Below are positions 55,351 through 64,000 of a stretch of DNA of 64,000 nt, piece by piece. The notes under the pieces were generated by a model. That model worked only from the letters and a program-made list of their open reading frames with translations, was not told the DNA's origin and did no database searches. Location: contig CAVWNC010000001.1 in NCBI GenBank assembly GCA_963756455.1, forward strand, positions 1 through 64,000. The letters are read 5' to 3'. Position numbers and translations under genes: made by a program. Source of the DNA: DASQPA01 sp963756455. Lineage in GTDB: Bacteria; Acidobacteriota; Thermoanaerobaculia; Multivoradales; UBA5704. The stretch's first letter is position 1; each line of letters begins with the position of its first letter.

Positions 55351-55850
55351 TCAGCCCGCTGCGCGGCCCGGGGCGGCACCTTGACCACCTGGAGGAAGAA
55401 GCCCAACCGCTTCACGGCCTCGATGAACTGCTCGTACTCGACCGGCTTGGTGACGTAGACGTTGCAGCCCAGCTGGTAGCAGCGCTCGATCTCCCGCGGG
55501 TCGTCGGTCGTCGTCAGCATGACGACCGGCACGGTGGCGGTCCGGGGATCGCGCTTCAGCTGGCGGAGCACCTCGACGCCGTCCATCCGCGGCATCTTGA
55601 TGTCCAGGAGGAGGATGCAGGAATCGCAGGCCTCGTCGCGGCCGGAGCCTAAGAAGTAGTCGACGGCCTCCTGGCCGTCCTTCAGCCGGACGAACCCGTT
55701 GTTGAGACCGGCGCGCCGCAGGTTGCGCTCGACGAGCGTCGCGTGCCCGTCGTCGTCCTCGGCCAGAATGATCGTCACCCCACTCGTCTCCATCGTGCTC
55801 TCCATTCTCGGCGGAGGCGATTTCCCCTCGGCCGTCGTACCGGGAGCCAT
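55351..55850 (-). CDS. single-domain CheY/Rcp1-like response regulator, stop codon out of frame
   Basis: ATG 55850 follows the kinase stop by one base. The receiver is VTIILAEDDDGHATLVERNL, with the acceptor Asp in CILLLDIKMPRMDGVEVL and VMLTTTDDPREIERCYQLG, NVYVTKPVEYEQFIEAVKR and LGFFLQVVKVPP, matching the Rcp1 type partnered with CHASE/phytochrome kinases. After KVPP the frame has no stop until 54534 and runs antisense-frame through the hybrid kinase. A one-base shift would use the TGA at 55351-55353, so I take that as the end. Confidence 0.75.
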
Positions 55851-55851
55851 T

Positions 55852-57432
55852 TTACCCCTTCTCCGGCTCGCTGCCGGGAAGGGTGAGAAAGAAGGTCGTG
55901 CCGACCCCCTCTTCCGACTCGGCCCAGATCCGGCCGCTGTGCCGCTCGACGACGCGGCGGACGAGGGCGAGGCCGATCCCCTCGCCGGGGGCGACGTTGC
56001 CGTGCAGGCGCTGGAAGGCCACGAAGAGCTTGCCGAGATAGGCCTCGGGGATGCCCAGGCCGTTGTCCTTCACCCAGTAGGTGGTGGCGTCGGCCTCGGC
56101 GGGGCGGGAGCCGATCTCGATCTGGCCGGGGCGGGCGGGGTCCAGGTAGTTGAGGGCGTTCGAGAGCAGGTTGCCGAAGATCTGCTCGATGGCGGTCGAA
56201 TCGCCCCAGGCCGGGGGCAACTCGCCGACGGTGACCCGCACCCCCTTTTGGAGGCTCGTCCCGCGGATGGCGTCGACGACCCGATGGACGATCTGGTCGA
56301 CGTTCACCCGCTGCCACAGGTACTCGACCCGGCCCGCCCGCGACAGGCGCAGGAGTGCGTCGATGATGTTGGCGGAGCGCGAGACCGCGGTCTGGATGAA
56401 GCGGACCGACTCCGCCATGTCGCCGTCGATGACGTCGATCCGGCGGCGGACGTCGGGCTGGAGCACCGCGACGTCCAGGGCTCTCTGCAGGTCCCGGCAC
56501 GACTGTTCGAGCTCGCGGCTGAACCCTTGGAGGTTGACGAGCGGCGAGCGCAGGTCGTGCGAGACGCTGTAGACGAAGGTCTCGATCTCCTGGGTCTTGC
56601 CGCGCAGCTCCTCGTTGGCCTCGGCGAGCTCGGCGGCCCGGCGCTCGATCTCCCCCTGGTAGAGCTTCTCGGCCGCCGCCGCTTCGGCCAGCCGGAACGC
56701 GGTCTGGTGGAAGGTGGCGTCGAGCCCGGCGATCTCGTCGCCGCCCCCGAGGAGCGGGGCGAGCGGGGCGTTTTCCGCCAGCCGCTTGGCGTTGGCGGCG
56801 ACCACCGAAAGCCGCGAGCTGATGCTGCGGCTGAACAGCCAGACCATGAGGAAGGCGGTCCCCACGACCGCCGCCGCCGCGCCGAGGAGAAGCCAGCGCT
56901 GGCGGCTGCGGGCGTCGGCCAGGCGGGCCAGGCGCAGGCGGTCGAGCCGCTGCTCCTCGCCGACGAAGGCGGAGAGGGGGGACTGGGTGGCCTCCAGGAA
57001 CCGCTCGCCTTCGAGGGCGCGGATGCGCTCGATCGCCTCGGCCGTCCTCCCGGCGAGGACCAGCCGGTCGACCTCCGCGAACCAGCCTTCCAGCCGCGCG
57101 GCGGCGGCGCCGATCTCGTCGACTTTCCTCTGTTGGGGCGGGTTGTCGCGGACCAACGTCTTGAGATTTGCGACCTCGGCCCCCACCGCGCCGCTGGCGG
57201 CGGTCGCGAACCTCGGGTTGCCGGTGAGGACGAAACCCCGCATCCGGTTGCTTTCCTCGACCAGCACCCTCTGGGTCTGCTCCGCCTGGCCGAGAACCTC
57301 CCGGGTGTGGAGGGCCCATCTCTCCGCGAGCGCACTGTCGCGCTCGTTTTTGAGCAGGACACCCAGGAAGATCCCCTGGAAGAGGAGGGGGGCGGCGATC
57401 AGCAGGAGGCCTTTCTGGAAAATGGTGTTCAT
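55852..57432 (-). CDS. CHASE3-type membrane sensor histidine kinase
   Basis: The protein has 526 residues. The first membrane segment is LLLIAAPLLFQGIFLGVLL. A CHASE3-like periplasmic helical bundle includes NRMRGFVLTGNPRFATAA. The second segment is WLLLGAAAAVVGTAFLMVWLF, with a HAMP-like region. HisKA is FVYSVSHDLRSPLVNLQGFS. HATPase is GNLLSNALNYLDPA, VKDNGLGIPEAYLGKLFVAF and GEGIGLALVRRVVERHSGRI. The neighbouring Rcp1-like regulator and hybrid kinase form one sensory unit with it. Its start faces the giant surface-protein gene across 168 bases. Confidence 0.92.
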   Translation of the reverse strand: MNTIFQKGLLLIAAPLLFQGIFLGVLLKNERDSALAERWALHTREVLGQAEQTQRVLVEESNRMRGFVLTGNPRFATAASGAVGAEVANLKTLVRDNPPQQRKVDEIGAAAARLEGWFAEVDRLVLAGRTAEAIERIRALEGERFLEATQSPLSAFVGEEQRLDRLRLARLADARSRQRWLLLGAAAAVVGTAFLMVWLFSRSISSRLSVVAANAKRLAENAPLAPLLGGGDEIAGLDATFHQTAFRLAEAAAAEKLYQGEIERRAAELAEANEELRGKTQEIETFVYSVSHDLRSPLVNLQGFSRELEQSCRDLQRALDVAVLQPDVRRRIDVIDGDMAESVRFIQTAVSRSANIIDALLRLSRAGRVEYLWQRVNVDQIVHRVVDAIRGTSLQKGVRVTVGELPPAWGDSTAIEQIFGNLLSNALNYLDPARPGQIEIGSRPAEADATTYWVKDNGLGIPEAYLGKLFVAFQRLHGNVAPGEGIGLALVRRVVERHSGRIWAESEEGVGTTFFLTLPGSEPEKG

Positions 57433-57600
57433 ACGAGATGAAGTCTCCTGCTCCTTAAGGAGCGCTCAAGAGCGCGATCCTATCAAAGAGGAAACGTGAT
57501 CTCGTCGTAATAGACTTCGTAACCAGAGTGAGATAGCTTCCGCTTCATTGTTTGATGGCCTTCTGGCCCGGCTCCCTACCAGGGGGAGTTGGGGCGACAT

Positions 57601-60600
57601 ATGTACGACTGGATGGAGCAGAGCAAAAATATGTTCAGGGGATGGAACCGCCTCGCCGCCGCCTTACTCTTCGCTAGCCCCTTCGTTTTCGGTGCCACCT
57701 TCGCCACCTCCGCCGTCGCCCAGCCGCTCCAGAAGTCCGCGGTGTCGGTCGATGCCGGCAACAAGAAGCAGACCGGACAGAACTTCGGCTATCGGCTGAC
57801 CTACAACTGCAGCAACACCTCGGGCCCCTGCTTGAACGCCGAGGTGGACGACCTGCTGCCGGCCGAGGTGCAGTACGTCTCGACCGTGCCGGCCTCCCCG
57901 ACCGGGGACGTGGCGGCGATCAACGTGACGAACAACTACATGGGCTCCGGCCGCACCCGGGTGCAGTTCGTCCTGATCACCCCCTTGCCGGCCGGCAACA
58001 GCGGCGACCTCCTGATCAACGTCCACTTCCCCGATGGCTCGACCCCCGACGGCACGGTGGCGACGAACACCGGCGACGGCGTCAACCTGGGCACCAGCCC
58101 GGGGACCTTCACGACGCCCCCGGTGAGCGTCACCGCCGTGGCGACCGTCCAGGTCTCGCTCCAGAAGACCCTCCAGACGGCTCCCGCCAACCTCGACATG
58201 CCGGAGACCTACCGCCTGCGCATCTCGGTGCCCAACAACCCGGGCGCCCTCAACCTGACCGCGGTCGGCCCGGTCGTCGACACCCTGCCGGCGGGCGTCG
58301 TCTTCAATAGCGCCACTCCGGCGGCCGACTGCGAGCCGGGCTGCGACGGCACGACCCCGGCCTCGGTCACCTGGACGAGCCCCTGCAGCCTGCCGGTCGT
58401 GCCGGGGGGCAACTGCGACGTCCTGGTGAACGTCACCTTCCCCAGCGCCACCTTCACGAGCGGCGCGAGCGTCACCAACAGCTTCACCGCCACCGGTACG
58501 CCGAACGGCCAGCCCTCGCAGAGCCTCGGCACCGGCATGGCCACCCACACGGTCACCACCTTCGTGGCCGCTCCGAACGCCAGCTTCTCGAAGGACGTAA
58601 ACGGCGGCAGCCCCAATCCGCCGACCTTGAACCAGACCTTCAGCTACGAGGTGGTGCCGGGCAACAACGGCAACGTGCCGCTCGACACGACGGTCGTCAT
58701 CGACACCCTCCCCATCCAGTTCCAGCTGGCGAGCGTCACGACCGGTTCCTACAACAACTTCGCCGACTTCATGGCCGGCGTCGGCGTCCGGGTGAGCTAC
58801 GAGAAGAACACCGCCTTAGGCACCTTCACCCTCTGGGGAAGCTCGCCCAACGCGACGACCAACACGACTCTCACGGCGCCGCCGCCGGGCCTCGGCGCGG
58901 GGGAGTACGTCACCCGCATCAAGTGGGAGTACGGCCAGACCCAGCCCGGCGCCAACGACAGCGCCCGGCCGCAGATCACCGGCAAGATCATCAACCCGGA
59001 CAACGCGGGGGCGCCGGTCGGCTTCGGCGCCAGCATCCAGAACTGCGCCGACCTGACGGCCGTCTATACCGCCGGCCCCACCCCGATCGCCAAAAACGCC
59101 TGCACCACCTTCACCCTCTCCGGCCCGTTCGTCCAGCTGAACCCGGCGAAGGACAACCTCTCGGGCGGCGGCCCCTTCAACCCGGGGCAGACGGTCTCCT
59201 GGCGCCTGCACGTGCGGAGCGCCTCGCAGTCCTCCGACCCGGCGCCGCTCGACGGCATCGTGGCGATCGACCTCCTGCCGGTCGACCTGGTCTTCGCCAG
59301 CTGGACCTTCGACGACCAGGGGACCGGCCTTCCCGCCCCCCAGGTCTTCGAGCAGATCCCCAACTTCGCCGGCTCCGGCCGCACTCTCCTGCGCTGGCAC
59401 TGGAACACGGGGAGCGGCAGCCTCGGGGTCAACCAGCAGGTGTTCATCAACGTCTCGACGACGATCCGGAACGGCGCCACCTTCGGGGTGCTCTCGAACA
59501 CCTTCGACCTCACCTCGAACAACCCCGGGCTCGCGCAGCGCTGCTCCGGCAGCTCGCAGGTCGATTCCCAGGACCTGGACAACGACGGCAGCACGGCGGA
59601 CACCCTCTGCACGGCGACCGGCTCGATCAACGTGGCGCCCATCGCCCAGCTGATCTCCAACAAGCAGGTGAAGGCGACCTGCGACAGCGACTTCACCTCG
59701 ACCTCGACCGGCACGCTGATCGGCGGCGACCTGTCCTACCGCCTGCACGTCCAGAACGTCGGCACGGTGCCGATGCAGAACTTCGTCCTCATCGACATCC
59801 TGCCCTTCGTCGGCGACACCGGGGTGCGCGACACCAGCCCGCGCGGCTCACAGTGGACGCCGCTCTTAGCCGCCCCGATCTCGCCTCCGGCGGGGACCAC
59901 CCTCTACTACTCGACCTCCGGCAATCCCTGCCGCGGTGAGGTCGGCGGTCCCACGACGAGCTGCGATCCGCCGAACTGGACGACCGTGCCGCCCGATCCG
60001 ATCACCTCGGTGCGCTCGTTCAAGGTCGAGTTCGGCAGCCGGGTGGTGGGCGCCTTCGACACGGTCGAATTCATCTTCCACCTGACCGCTCCGGGGAACG
60101 TCCCGGCCGGTACCTTCGCCTACAACTCGTTCGCTTACCAGAGCGACCGGGCCGACGGCCTGGGCTCGCTCGCCGCCGAGCCGCAGAAGGTCGGGGTGAC
60201 GACCGGCACCTGCGTCGGCGCCTCGCTCGGTGACTTCGTCTGGGCCGACGTCAACAAGGACGGCATCCAGAACGACGGACCGACGGGCTTGAACAACGTC
60301 TACGTCCGGCTCTTCAGCCCCGGTCCGGACGGCGTCGCCGGCACCGCCGACGACATCCCGCTCGCCTCGGCGGTCACCGGTCCCGGCCCCGACAGCGCGC
60401 CGGGCTGGTACTCCTTCCCGGACCTGGCGCCGGGGAGCTACTTCGTCTGCGTCACCCCGCCGGCGACGTTCGTCTTCACGACGCCCCACGTGGGCGCCGG
60501 GAACACCGACTCCGACGGCGCTCCCACGACCGGCTGCTCGCCGGTCGTGACCCTGGCCGCCAACCAGAACGATCCGGACGTCGACTTCGGCTTGGTCGCC

Positions 60601-63600
60601 ACCCAGCTCGCGTCGTTGGGCGACTACGTCTGGTTCGACCGCAACGACGACGGTCTGCAGACCGAGTCGCCCTGGGACGGCGCCAACGGCGTCAACGTCA
60701 AGCTCTTCGTCGACAACGGCAACGGCACGGCCGAGCCGGCGGTCGACGCCCTCGTCGCCCAGACGGTGACGGCGGACGACGTCTACGGCCATCCCGGCTA
60801 CTACCGCTTCGACGGCCTCATCCCGGGGCTCCAGTACTTCGTCCAGTTCATCCGTCCCGCCTCGGCGACCGCCTTCACGACGGCGAACGCGGGGGACGAC
60901 ACGATGGACTCCGACGCCGACGTGACGACCGGGGTCTCCCAGCTCGTCACCCTGGCGCCGGGCGAGTACAACCGGACGATCGACGCCGGCCTGATCGCCG
61001 CCTCCGGGCCGCTCGCCCTCGGCAACCAGGTCTGGCTCGACTCCAACAACAACGGCATCTTCGAGCCGCAGAGCGGCGAGGTGGGGATCGACAACGTCCG
61101 CCTGGATCTCTACGTAGACGCCAACCACGACGGCCTGCCGACGCTCGACGAGTACCAGGGGACGACCTTCACCGCCACGACCGGCGGCTTCCCGGGCCGC
61201 TACCTCTTCCCCAACCTGGCGCCGGGCGACTACATCGTCGTCGTCGATCCGTCGAGCTTCCACGGCGGCGGCGCCCTCTCCGGCCTCGCTTCCTCGACCG
61301 GCAACGACCCGGCTCCCGACCCTGACAACGACGTCGACGGCGACGACAACGGCGGTCCGATGGGCGCCCTGATCGGCAGCAAACCGGTCACCCTGACCGT
61401 CGGCGGCGAGCCGACCTCCGAGGATGGCGACGCCAACACCAACCTCACCGTGGACTTCGGCTTCACGCCGGCCGCCGCGGCCCCGCCGGTGCCTCTCTTC
61501 GACTACGGGGACGCTCCCGACGTCGCGGCCGGCACCGCCACCGGCGACTACAACACGACGGTGCTCGACAACGGCCCCTCCCATCTCCTGGGGGTGCCCA
61601 AAGCCCCCTGGCTCGGCGCCTGCGTCGACGCCGACAACGGCTTCAACCAGAACGTGCAGGCGAACGCCGACGACAACGCCACCTCGATGACCACCTTCGG
61701 CACCTGCGCCGTTCCCGGCCATGACGAGGACGGGGTCGCCTTCACCGGTCCCTTCGTCCCCGGCTCGCCGGCGACCTTCACCGTCACCGCGGGCGGCGGT
61801 TCCGCCTGCATCCTGAACGCCTGGGTCGACTGGAACCGCGACGGCGTCTTCGGCGACTCGCCGGGCGAGCAGATCGCGACCGACCTGACGGTGCCCCTGG
61901 GGCCGCCGACGACGCTCTCGCCGACGGTTCCGGCGGGGGCGGTGCCGGGCATCACCTACGCCCGCTTCCGCTGCTCGTCGGCGACCGGCCTCGGTCCCAC
62001 CGGCCCGGCGCCGGACGGCGAGGTCGAGGACTACGTGCTGGGGGTCGTCGGCAAGGACTTCGGCGACGCTCCGGCCACCTACGGCACCCAGGGTGCGGGG
62101 GCGGCCAGCCATCAGGTCGACTTCACCAACCCGCTGATGCTCGGCCGCTGTGTCGACACCGAGGTCGACGGCCAGCCGAACGCCACGGCGTCCGGCGACG
62201 ACAACGCCACCGGCACGAGCCGGGTCGGCACCTGCTTCAACGACGAGGACGGCGTCACCTTCACCTCGCCGATCACCGCCTGCACGACGGCCTCGGTCGA
62301 CGTCTTCGTCACCCTGCCCACCGGCGCCACCGGAGCTGAGCTCGACGCCTGGCTCGACTTCGACAGAAACGGCACCTTCGACGCGACCGATCAGATCTTC
62401 AACACCAAGCCGGTCGTCGCCGGTGACAACCTCCTCACCTTCCCGGTGCCCTGCACCGCTTCGGCCGGAGTCTCCTACGTTCGCTTCCGGCTCTCCTCGG
62501 CCGGCGGGCTCGGACCCACCGGCGCGGCGCCGGACGGCGAGGTGGAGGACTACGAGGTCATCCTCGGCACGGTCGACTTCGGCGACGCGCCGGACAGCTA
62601 CGGCACGACCCTCGCCCAGGGCGGTCCCTACCATAAGGTCGTGGCCGGCTTCTCCTTGGGCGCGACGGAAGACAGCGAGCCCGACGGCCAGCCCTCGGTG
62701 GGAGCCACGGGCGATGGCGCGGACGAGGACGGGGTGACCCTCCCGGCCGGCGGCATCACCGCCTGCGGGACCTCGACGATCACCGTCAACCTCACCAACA
62801 CCGCCGGCATCGCGACGCCGAAGCTCGACGCCTGGATCGACTTCGACGGCGACGGGGTCTTCAACGACCCGCGCGACCGCATCGCCACCGGCCTGGCGCT
62901 CATCTCGGGGAGCAACACGGTGACCGTCAACGTGCCGTGCGACACCAAGTCGGCGCTCTCCTACGCCCGCTTCCGTCTCTCCTCGACCGGCGTCGCCGGT
63001 CCCGGCGGGGCGGCGGTGGACGGCGAGGTGGAGGACTACGCCATCACGACCAAGGGGCTCGACTTCGGCGACGCCCCCGACCCGGGCTATCCCACCCTCC
63101 TCGCCTCGAACGGCGCCCGCCACGCCGTGCTCCCGGTCGGCAACCCGACTTTGGGCACGATGGTCGACACCGAGCCCGACGGCCAGCCCAACGCCACGGC
63201 GTCCGGCGACGACACCCACGGGGTGGACGACGAGGACGGCGTGACCTTCCCCGCGACCCTCATCCCGGGGGCGCCGGGGAAGATCCAGCTCCGCGCCGGC
63301 GGCACCGGCGGCATCGTCAGCTGCTGGATCGACTTCAACCGTAACGGCAGCTGGGCGGACGCCGGTGACCAGGTGGTGACCAACCTCCCGATCGCCGCCG
63401 GAGCGACCCTCACCCCGACCTTCCCCGTGCCGGTCGGCTCGCCCTCGGGCAACACCGTGTCCCGCTGCCGGATCAGCTCCGTCGGCGGCCTCGGGGTGAC
63501 CGGCCTCGCCATCGACGGCGAGGTGGAGGACAACCTGGCCCCCATCGGGGTGGAGGGGCCGAGTATCGGTATCGCCAAGCGTCTCGTCTCGGTCGACAAG

Positions 63601-64000
63601 GACCCCGCCGATCCGCTGGCCTTCAACGTCACTCTCGCCATCCGGCTCACCAACTACGGCAACGTGCCGCTCGGAAACGTCAATGCCGTGGCCGACTTCG
63701 CCGCGGTCTTCACCACCCCGGCGAGCTTCACGGTGACCTCGGTCACCAGCGCCAACTTCACCGTCAACCCGTCCTTCGACGGCAACGGCAACCCCGACCT
63801 CCTGGCCGCCGGCAATACGCTGGGCATCAACCAGACCGGCGTCGTCCAGGTCGTCCTCCACGTCAAGTCGGGCGGCAAGCCGGGTCCCTACGTCTGCTCC
63901 AGCACGGCGATGGGCACCAGCCCGGCCGGAGTCCCGGTCACCGACGTCTCCCAGGACGGCGACGACCCCGATCCGGACGGCAACGGCAATCCGAACGACA
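57601..64000 (+). CDS. giant surface protein with DUF11, SdrD-B and GEVED domains (3' end outside window)
   Basis: One frame is open from ATG 57601 to the window end, giving 2,133 residues so far. The signal peptide is NRLAAALLFASPFVFGATFA, cut after AVA. Residues ~40-870 hold DUF11-like beta-sandwich repeats (NGNVPLDTTVVIDTLPIQFQ). Three SdrD B-like domains follow (ASLGDFVWADVNKDGIQNDG ~875, ASLGDYVWFDRNDDGLQ ~1002, LALGNQVWLDSNNNGIFE ~1137), which bind calcium in relatives. Four GEVED domains span ~1300-1985, each beginning DFGDAPxxYGT and ending DGEVEDY. A further DUF11-like unit starts at ~1995. It is probably a cell-surface adhesin or stalk; anchoring lies beyond the window. A complementary-strand frame (59866-63861) is its shadow. 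Confidence 0.93.
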   Translation, partial: MYDWMEQSKNMFRGWNRLAAALLFASPFVFGATFATSAVAQPLQKSAVSVDAGNKKQTGQNFGYRLTYNCSNTSGPCLNAEVDDLLPAEVQYVSTVPASPTGDVAAINVTNNYMGSGRTRVQFVLITPLPAGNSGDLLINVHFPDGSTPDGTVATNTGDGVNLGTSPGTFTTPPVSVTAVATVQVSLQKTLQTAPANLDMPETYRLRISVPNNPGALNLTAVGPVVDTLPAGVVFNSATPAADCEPGCDGTTPASVTWTSPCSLPVVPGGNCDVLVNVTFPSATFTSGASVTNSFTATGTPNGQPSQSLGTGMATHTVTTFVAAPNASFSKDVNGGSPNPPTLNQTFSYEVVPGNNGNVPLDTTVVIDTLPIQFQLASVTTGSYNNFADFMAGVGVRVSYEKNTALGTFTLWGSSPNATTNTTLTAPPPGLGAGEYVTRIKWEYGQTQPGANDSARPQITGKIINPDNAGAPVGFGASIQNCADLTAVYTAGPTPIAKNACTTFTLSGPFVQLNPAKDNLSGGGPFNPGQTVSWRLHVRSASQSSDPAPLDGIVAIDLLPVDLVFASWTFDDQGTGLPAPQVFEQIPNFAGSGRTLLRWHWNTGSGSLGVNQQVFINVSTTIRNGATFGVLSNTFDLTSNNPGLAQRCSGSSQVDSQDLDNDGSTADTLCTATGSINVAPIAQLISNKQVKATCDSDFTSTSTGTLIGGDLSYRLHVQNVGTVPMQNFVLIDILPFVGDTGVRDTSPRGSQWTPLLAAPISPPAGTTLYYSTSGNPCRGEVGGPTTSCDPPNWTTVPPDPITSVRSFKVEFGSRVVGAFDTVEFIFHLTAPGNVPAGTFAYNSFAYQSDRADGLGSLAAEPQKVGVTTGTCVGASLGDFVWADVNKDGIQNDGPTGLNNVYVRLFSPGPDGVAGTADDIPLASAVTGPGPDSAPGWYSFPDLAPGSYFVCVTPPATFVFTTPHVGAGNTDSDGAPTTGCSPVVTLAANQNDPDVDFGLVATQLASLGDYVWFDRNDDGLQTESPWDGANGVNVKLFVDNGNGTAEPAVDALVAQTVTADDVYGHPGYYRFDGLIPGLQYFVQFIRPASATAFTTANAGDDTMDSDADVTTGVSQLVTLAPGEYNRTIDAGLIAASGPLALGNQVWLDSNNNGIFEPQSGEVGIDNVRLDLYVDANHDGLPTLDEYQGTTFTATTGGFPGRYLFPNLAPGDYIVVVDPSSFHGGGALSGLASSTGNDPAPDPDNDVDGDDNGGPMGALIGSKPVTLTVGGEPTSEDGDANTNLTVDFGFTPAAAAPPVPLFDYGDAPDVAAGTATGDYNTTVLDNGPSHLLGVPKAPWLGACVDADNGFNQNVQANADDNATSMTTFGTCAVPGHDEDGVAFTGPFVPGSPATFTVTAGGGSACILNAWVDWNRDGVFGDSPGEQIATDLTVPLGPPTTLSPTVPAGAVPGITYARFRCSSATGLGPTGPAPDGEVEDYVLGVVGKDFGDAPATYGTQGAGAASHQVDFTNPLMLGRCVDTEVDGQPNATASGDDNATGTSRVGTCFNDEDGVTFTSPITACTTASVDVFVTLPTGATGAELDAWLDFDRNGTFDATDQIFNTKPVVAGDNLLTFPVPCTASAGVSYVRFRLSSAGGLGPTGAAPDGEVEDYEVILGTVDFGDAPDSYGTTLAQGGPYHKVVAGFSLGATEDSEPDGQPSVGATGDGADEDGVTLPAGGITACGTSTITVNLTNTAGIATPKLDAWIDFDGDGVFNDPRDRIATGLALISGSNTVTVNVPCDTKSALSYARFRLSSTGVAGPGGAAVDGEVEDYAITTKGLDFGDAPDPGYPTLLASNGARHAVLPVGNPTLGTMVDTEPDGQPNATASGDDTHGVDDEDGVTFPATLIPGAPGKIQLRAGGTGGIVSCWIDFNRNGSWADAGDQVVTNLPIAAGATLTPTFPVPVGSPSGNTVSRCRISSVGGLGVTGLAIDGEVEDNLAPIGVEGPSIGIAKRLVSVDKDPADPLAFNVTLAIRLTNYGNVPLGNVNAVADFAAVFTTPASFTVTSVTSANFTVNPSFDGNGNPDLLAAGNTLGINQTGVVQVVLHVKSGGKPGPYVCSSTAMGTSPAGVPVTDVSQDGDDPDPDGNGNPND

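Noticed and set aside
59866..63861. 1,331-residue open frame on the minus strand
   Set aside because: It is a shadow of the surface protein on the plus strand. It has no recognisable domain and a composition dictated by the complementary codons.

Overview
The window is GC-rich bacterial DNA, most likely from Acidobacteriota. This is inferred from the gene families: CHAT-TPR and GEVED surface proteins, DUF1800, a reaction-centre-type cytochrome c, cytochrome P460 and LytS/LytTR pairs. No marker gene is present to prove it. It looks like two pieces of DNA joined at about 7,980. To the left, nearly every gene is broken by small indels that leave conserved protein in alternating frames. To the right, genes are almost all intact. 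Exactly at the join, a minus-strand CBS-domain protein and a plus-strand 2OG-Fe(II) hydroxylase each lose their N-terminal part, and a GATC (within GGATCC) sits on the seam.

Left part (1-7,980): remains of a ParDE-like toxin-antitoxin pair, a terpenoid-cyclase-like protein with a heme motif, a LytS/LytTR two-component pair, a cytochrome P460, a mutarotase-fold protein, and cystathionine gamma-lyase with the C-terminal CBS part of a cystathionine beta-synthase (reverse transsulfuration).

Natural-product cluster (7,981-20,428): the C-terminal end of a VioC/AsnO-type amino acid hydroxylase, a two-module NRPS (C-A-PCP-C-A-PCP-TE) whose first A domain carries an FkbM-type methyltransferase between motifs A8 and A9, a cyclic-peptide-export ABC transporter, a capreomycidine-synthase-like (VioD-like) PLP enzyme, and an SbnA-like synthase for 2,3-diaminopropionate precursor. 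The specificity codes read by eye are DFWNIGMVHK (Thr) and DLTKVGEVGK (Asn-like). The spacing implies one co-transcribed unit making an arginine-derived, Dap-related non-ribosomal peptide. Its 5' end is lost at the join.

Central part (20.4-33.6 kb): a TPR remnant, tRNA-Glu, an aromatic amino acid decarboxylase family enzyme, a TonB receptor next to a secreted alpha/beta hydrolase, a B3/4-domain protein, and a GMC oxidoreductase bracketed by direct repeats. Next come a REP-associated tyrosine transposase, an orphan lanthipeptide-like precursor with an in-frame leaderless duplicate, 24-bp repeats, scrambled PEP synthase fragments and a HigBA module.

Accessory part (33.6-41.9 kb): a minisatellite, a phage-like replication pair (replisome organiser and DnaC-like loader), several short unknown genes, two XRE regulators, and a TPR protein next to a small secreted repeat protein that resembles a receptor/propeptide arrangement.

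Right part (42-64 kb): cell-envelope and sensory genes. These are a diheme cytochrome c, DUF1800, an ECF sigma/anti-sigma pair, cupredoxin plus multicopper oxidase, a secreted CHAT-TPR protein, a CHASE3-type sensor kinase/CheY/hybrid kinase cluster, and the first 2,133 residues of a giant DUF11/SdrD-B/GEVED surface protein that runs off the end. Between 24.7 and 53.5 kb at least 13 separate loci carry short tandem repeats with a 9-bp period, nearly all in frame inside genes.
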